Shown here in pieces: positions 63,301-64,000 of a stretch of 64,000 nucleotides of DNA. The notes under the pieces are model-generated. The model worked only from the letters and a program-made list of their open reading frames with translations. It was not told the DNA's origin and made no database searches. Each line of letters opens with the position of its first letter. Within the stretch, counting starts at the first letter, position 1. The DNA is from Tubulanus polymorphus (Eukaryota; Nemertea; Palaeonemertea; Tubulaniformes; Tubulanidae): positions 6,985,001 through 7,049,000 of the forward strand of contig NC_134028.1 of NCBI RefSeq assembly GCF_964204645.1. The letters are read 5' to 3'. The position numbers were made by a program, and so were the translations under genes.

Positions 63301-63617
63301 TGATAATTGTTGACGACGTTGGTCATAAATATACTTACCCATATCAGTCAAAACCCTCCCCTGAAAATATAAGTCCGAGAAAAATGTTGAAAAAAAAATT
63401 GATCCAAATCACCGAGCTCCGATTAGATATTTCTTTACAGGAATCAGTAATAGCAGACGATGTCTTAACGAACAGACGACAGATCTCAATATCTCGCTCT
63501 GACGAATGTTCGATATGAATGTCGCAGAAAGGTACTCTTTGTAAATCAATATCTTCTTACCTGAACTGATAAAACGCATATTGAACAGAGTAAGACGATT
63601 CTCACAAAAGCAGCCAT
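60360..63617 (-). CDS. Secreted astacin metalloprotease with two PAN/Apple-like modules, copy D
   Basis: Exons: 63561-63617, 63339-63360, 63123-63140, 63010-63041, 62830-62896, 62320-62455, 62050-62234, 61554-61778, 60806-61027, 60360-60583; all GT-AG, phases as in copy A, 395 residues. Signal peptide MAAFVRIVLLCSICVLSVQ, pro-segment with YQGDI, catalytic N-terminus LRNAITNRQWTNGIVPY, zinc site HEVIHALGFHHE followed by the usual RPDRDE, Met-turn SLMHY, four catalytic-domain Cys, then two Cys-rich modules each in one exon. The zinc-site exon, the exon after it and the intron between them are nearly identical to copy C, while other exons differ more. The copy appears intact and is the best reference for the damage in C. 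Confidence 0.92.
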
Positions 63618-64000
63618 GTTGAACGCTCGTTTCAAAGAATGCATCGATATTGTACGTATACTTTTGCATCAACGTTTATATTCTCCAGCTACATAATAAT
63701 CCGTTATCAAATGCTAATATATTATTGCGATAAGCCATTTCCTGATGTTCGGATAATCAAATGTTGCACGGGTCACCCTCACAGCCGGATCTAACTTTTC
63801 ACTTATCTCAGCATAGTGTTTATTGCGTGTCATCAGAAATTCATTTAAGTTTTTGGTGTATACGCTCGTTCTCTTTTCAGCCTTCACCCCACTCAAAGTT
63901 TACAAGGCTTTTTCGTGTTTTATAAGTGTTTGTTTTGTATACCACTACGTTTGTTTGTTTCCTTTTTTGCAGTTTCCTGGCTGAATCGTATGTGGGTGTA
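63618..64000 (-). promoter_or_regulatory. 5' flank of astacin copy D
   Basis: TATACGTA at 63653-63660 (minus strand) occupies the TATA position, followed upstream by the GCAAAAG-equivalent block, an AGATAAG GATA-like site at 63803-63808 and TTTCCTGGCTGAATCGTATG at the window end. The last also lies about 400 bases upstream of copy A (49648). The array may continue beyond the window. Confidence 0.45.

Overview
Eukaryotic, invertebrate animal DNA. Evidence: short exons with GT/AG introns, a metazoan-type GAF-GAF phosphodiesterase, a tandem family of secreted astacin metalloproteases, a tRNA-derived SINE, decayed LINE ends and many short inverted-repeat transposons (MITEs). No bacterial or viral gene organisation is visible. 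A marine invertebrate (lophotrochozoan or ambulacrarian) fits best, but the species cannot be named from the sequence.

Region 1 (1-12.5 kb): no recognisable gene, apart from weak small ORFs. It holds MITE-like elements, a large fold-back, AT and GA simple repeats and a 30-bp minisatellite. It is either the 5' flank or the first introns of the phosphodiesterase.

Region 2 (12,572-40,759, + strand): the 3' 18 coding exons of a cyclic-nucleotide phosphodiesterase of the PDE5/6/11 group. They encode the second half of GAF-A, a complete GAF-B, a complete HD catalytic domain and a short charged tail: 632 residues, every intron joining in frame. The first half of GAF-A was not found. One intron (16,737-32,066, 15.3 kb) is packed with MITEs, a SINE and microsatellites.

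Region 3 (40.8-46.2 kb): convergent intergenic space with pogo-like MITEs and other palindromic repeats.

Region 4 (46.2-64 kb, - strand): four tandem copies, one every ~4.7-4.9 kb, of a 10-exon gene for a secreted astacin protease. Each has a signal peptide, a very short pro-segment with an aspartate-switch motif, a catalytic domain with the HExxHxxGxxHE zinc site and Met-turn, and two C-terminal Cys-rich PAN/Apple-like modules, one per exon. Copies A, B and D look intact (398, 395 and 395 residues). Copy C has a 17-bp frameshifting deletion in the first PAN exon and has also lost its TATA box and a GATA-like site, so it looks like a dying gene. A remnant of the 3' end of another copy lies between A and B. 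Copies share promoter position, poly(A) signals and exon phases, and C and D share near-identical intron sequence, which suggests recent duplication or gene conversion.

The two gene systems are functionally unrelated neighbours (intracellular cGMP/cAMP hydrolysis versus extracellular proteolysis). The most unusual structural material is the repeat landscape: several MITE families with clear termini, nested insertions that define their boundaries, and a fold-back family carrying a hammerhead-ribozyme-like core.
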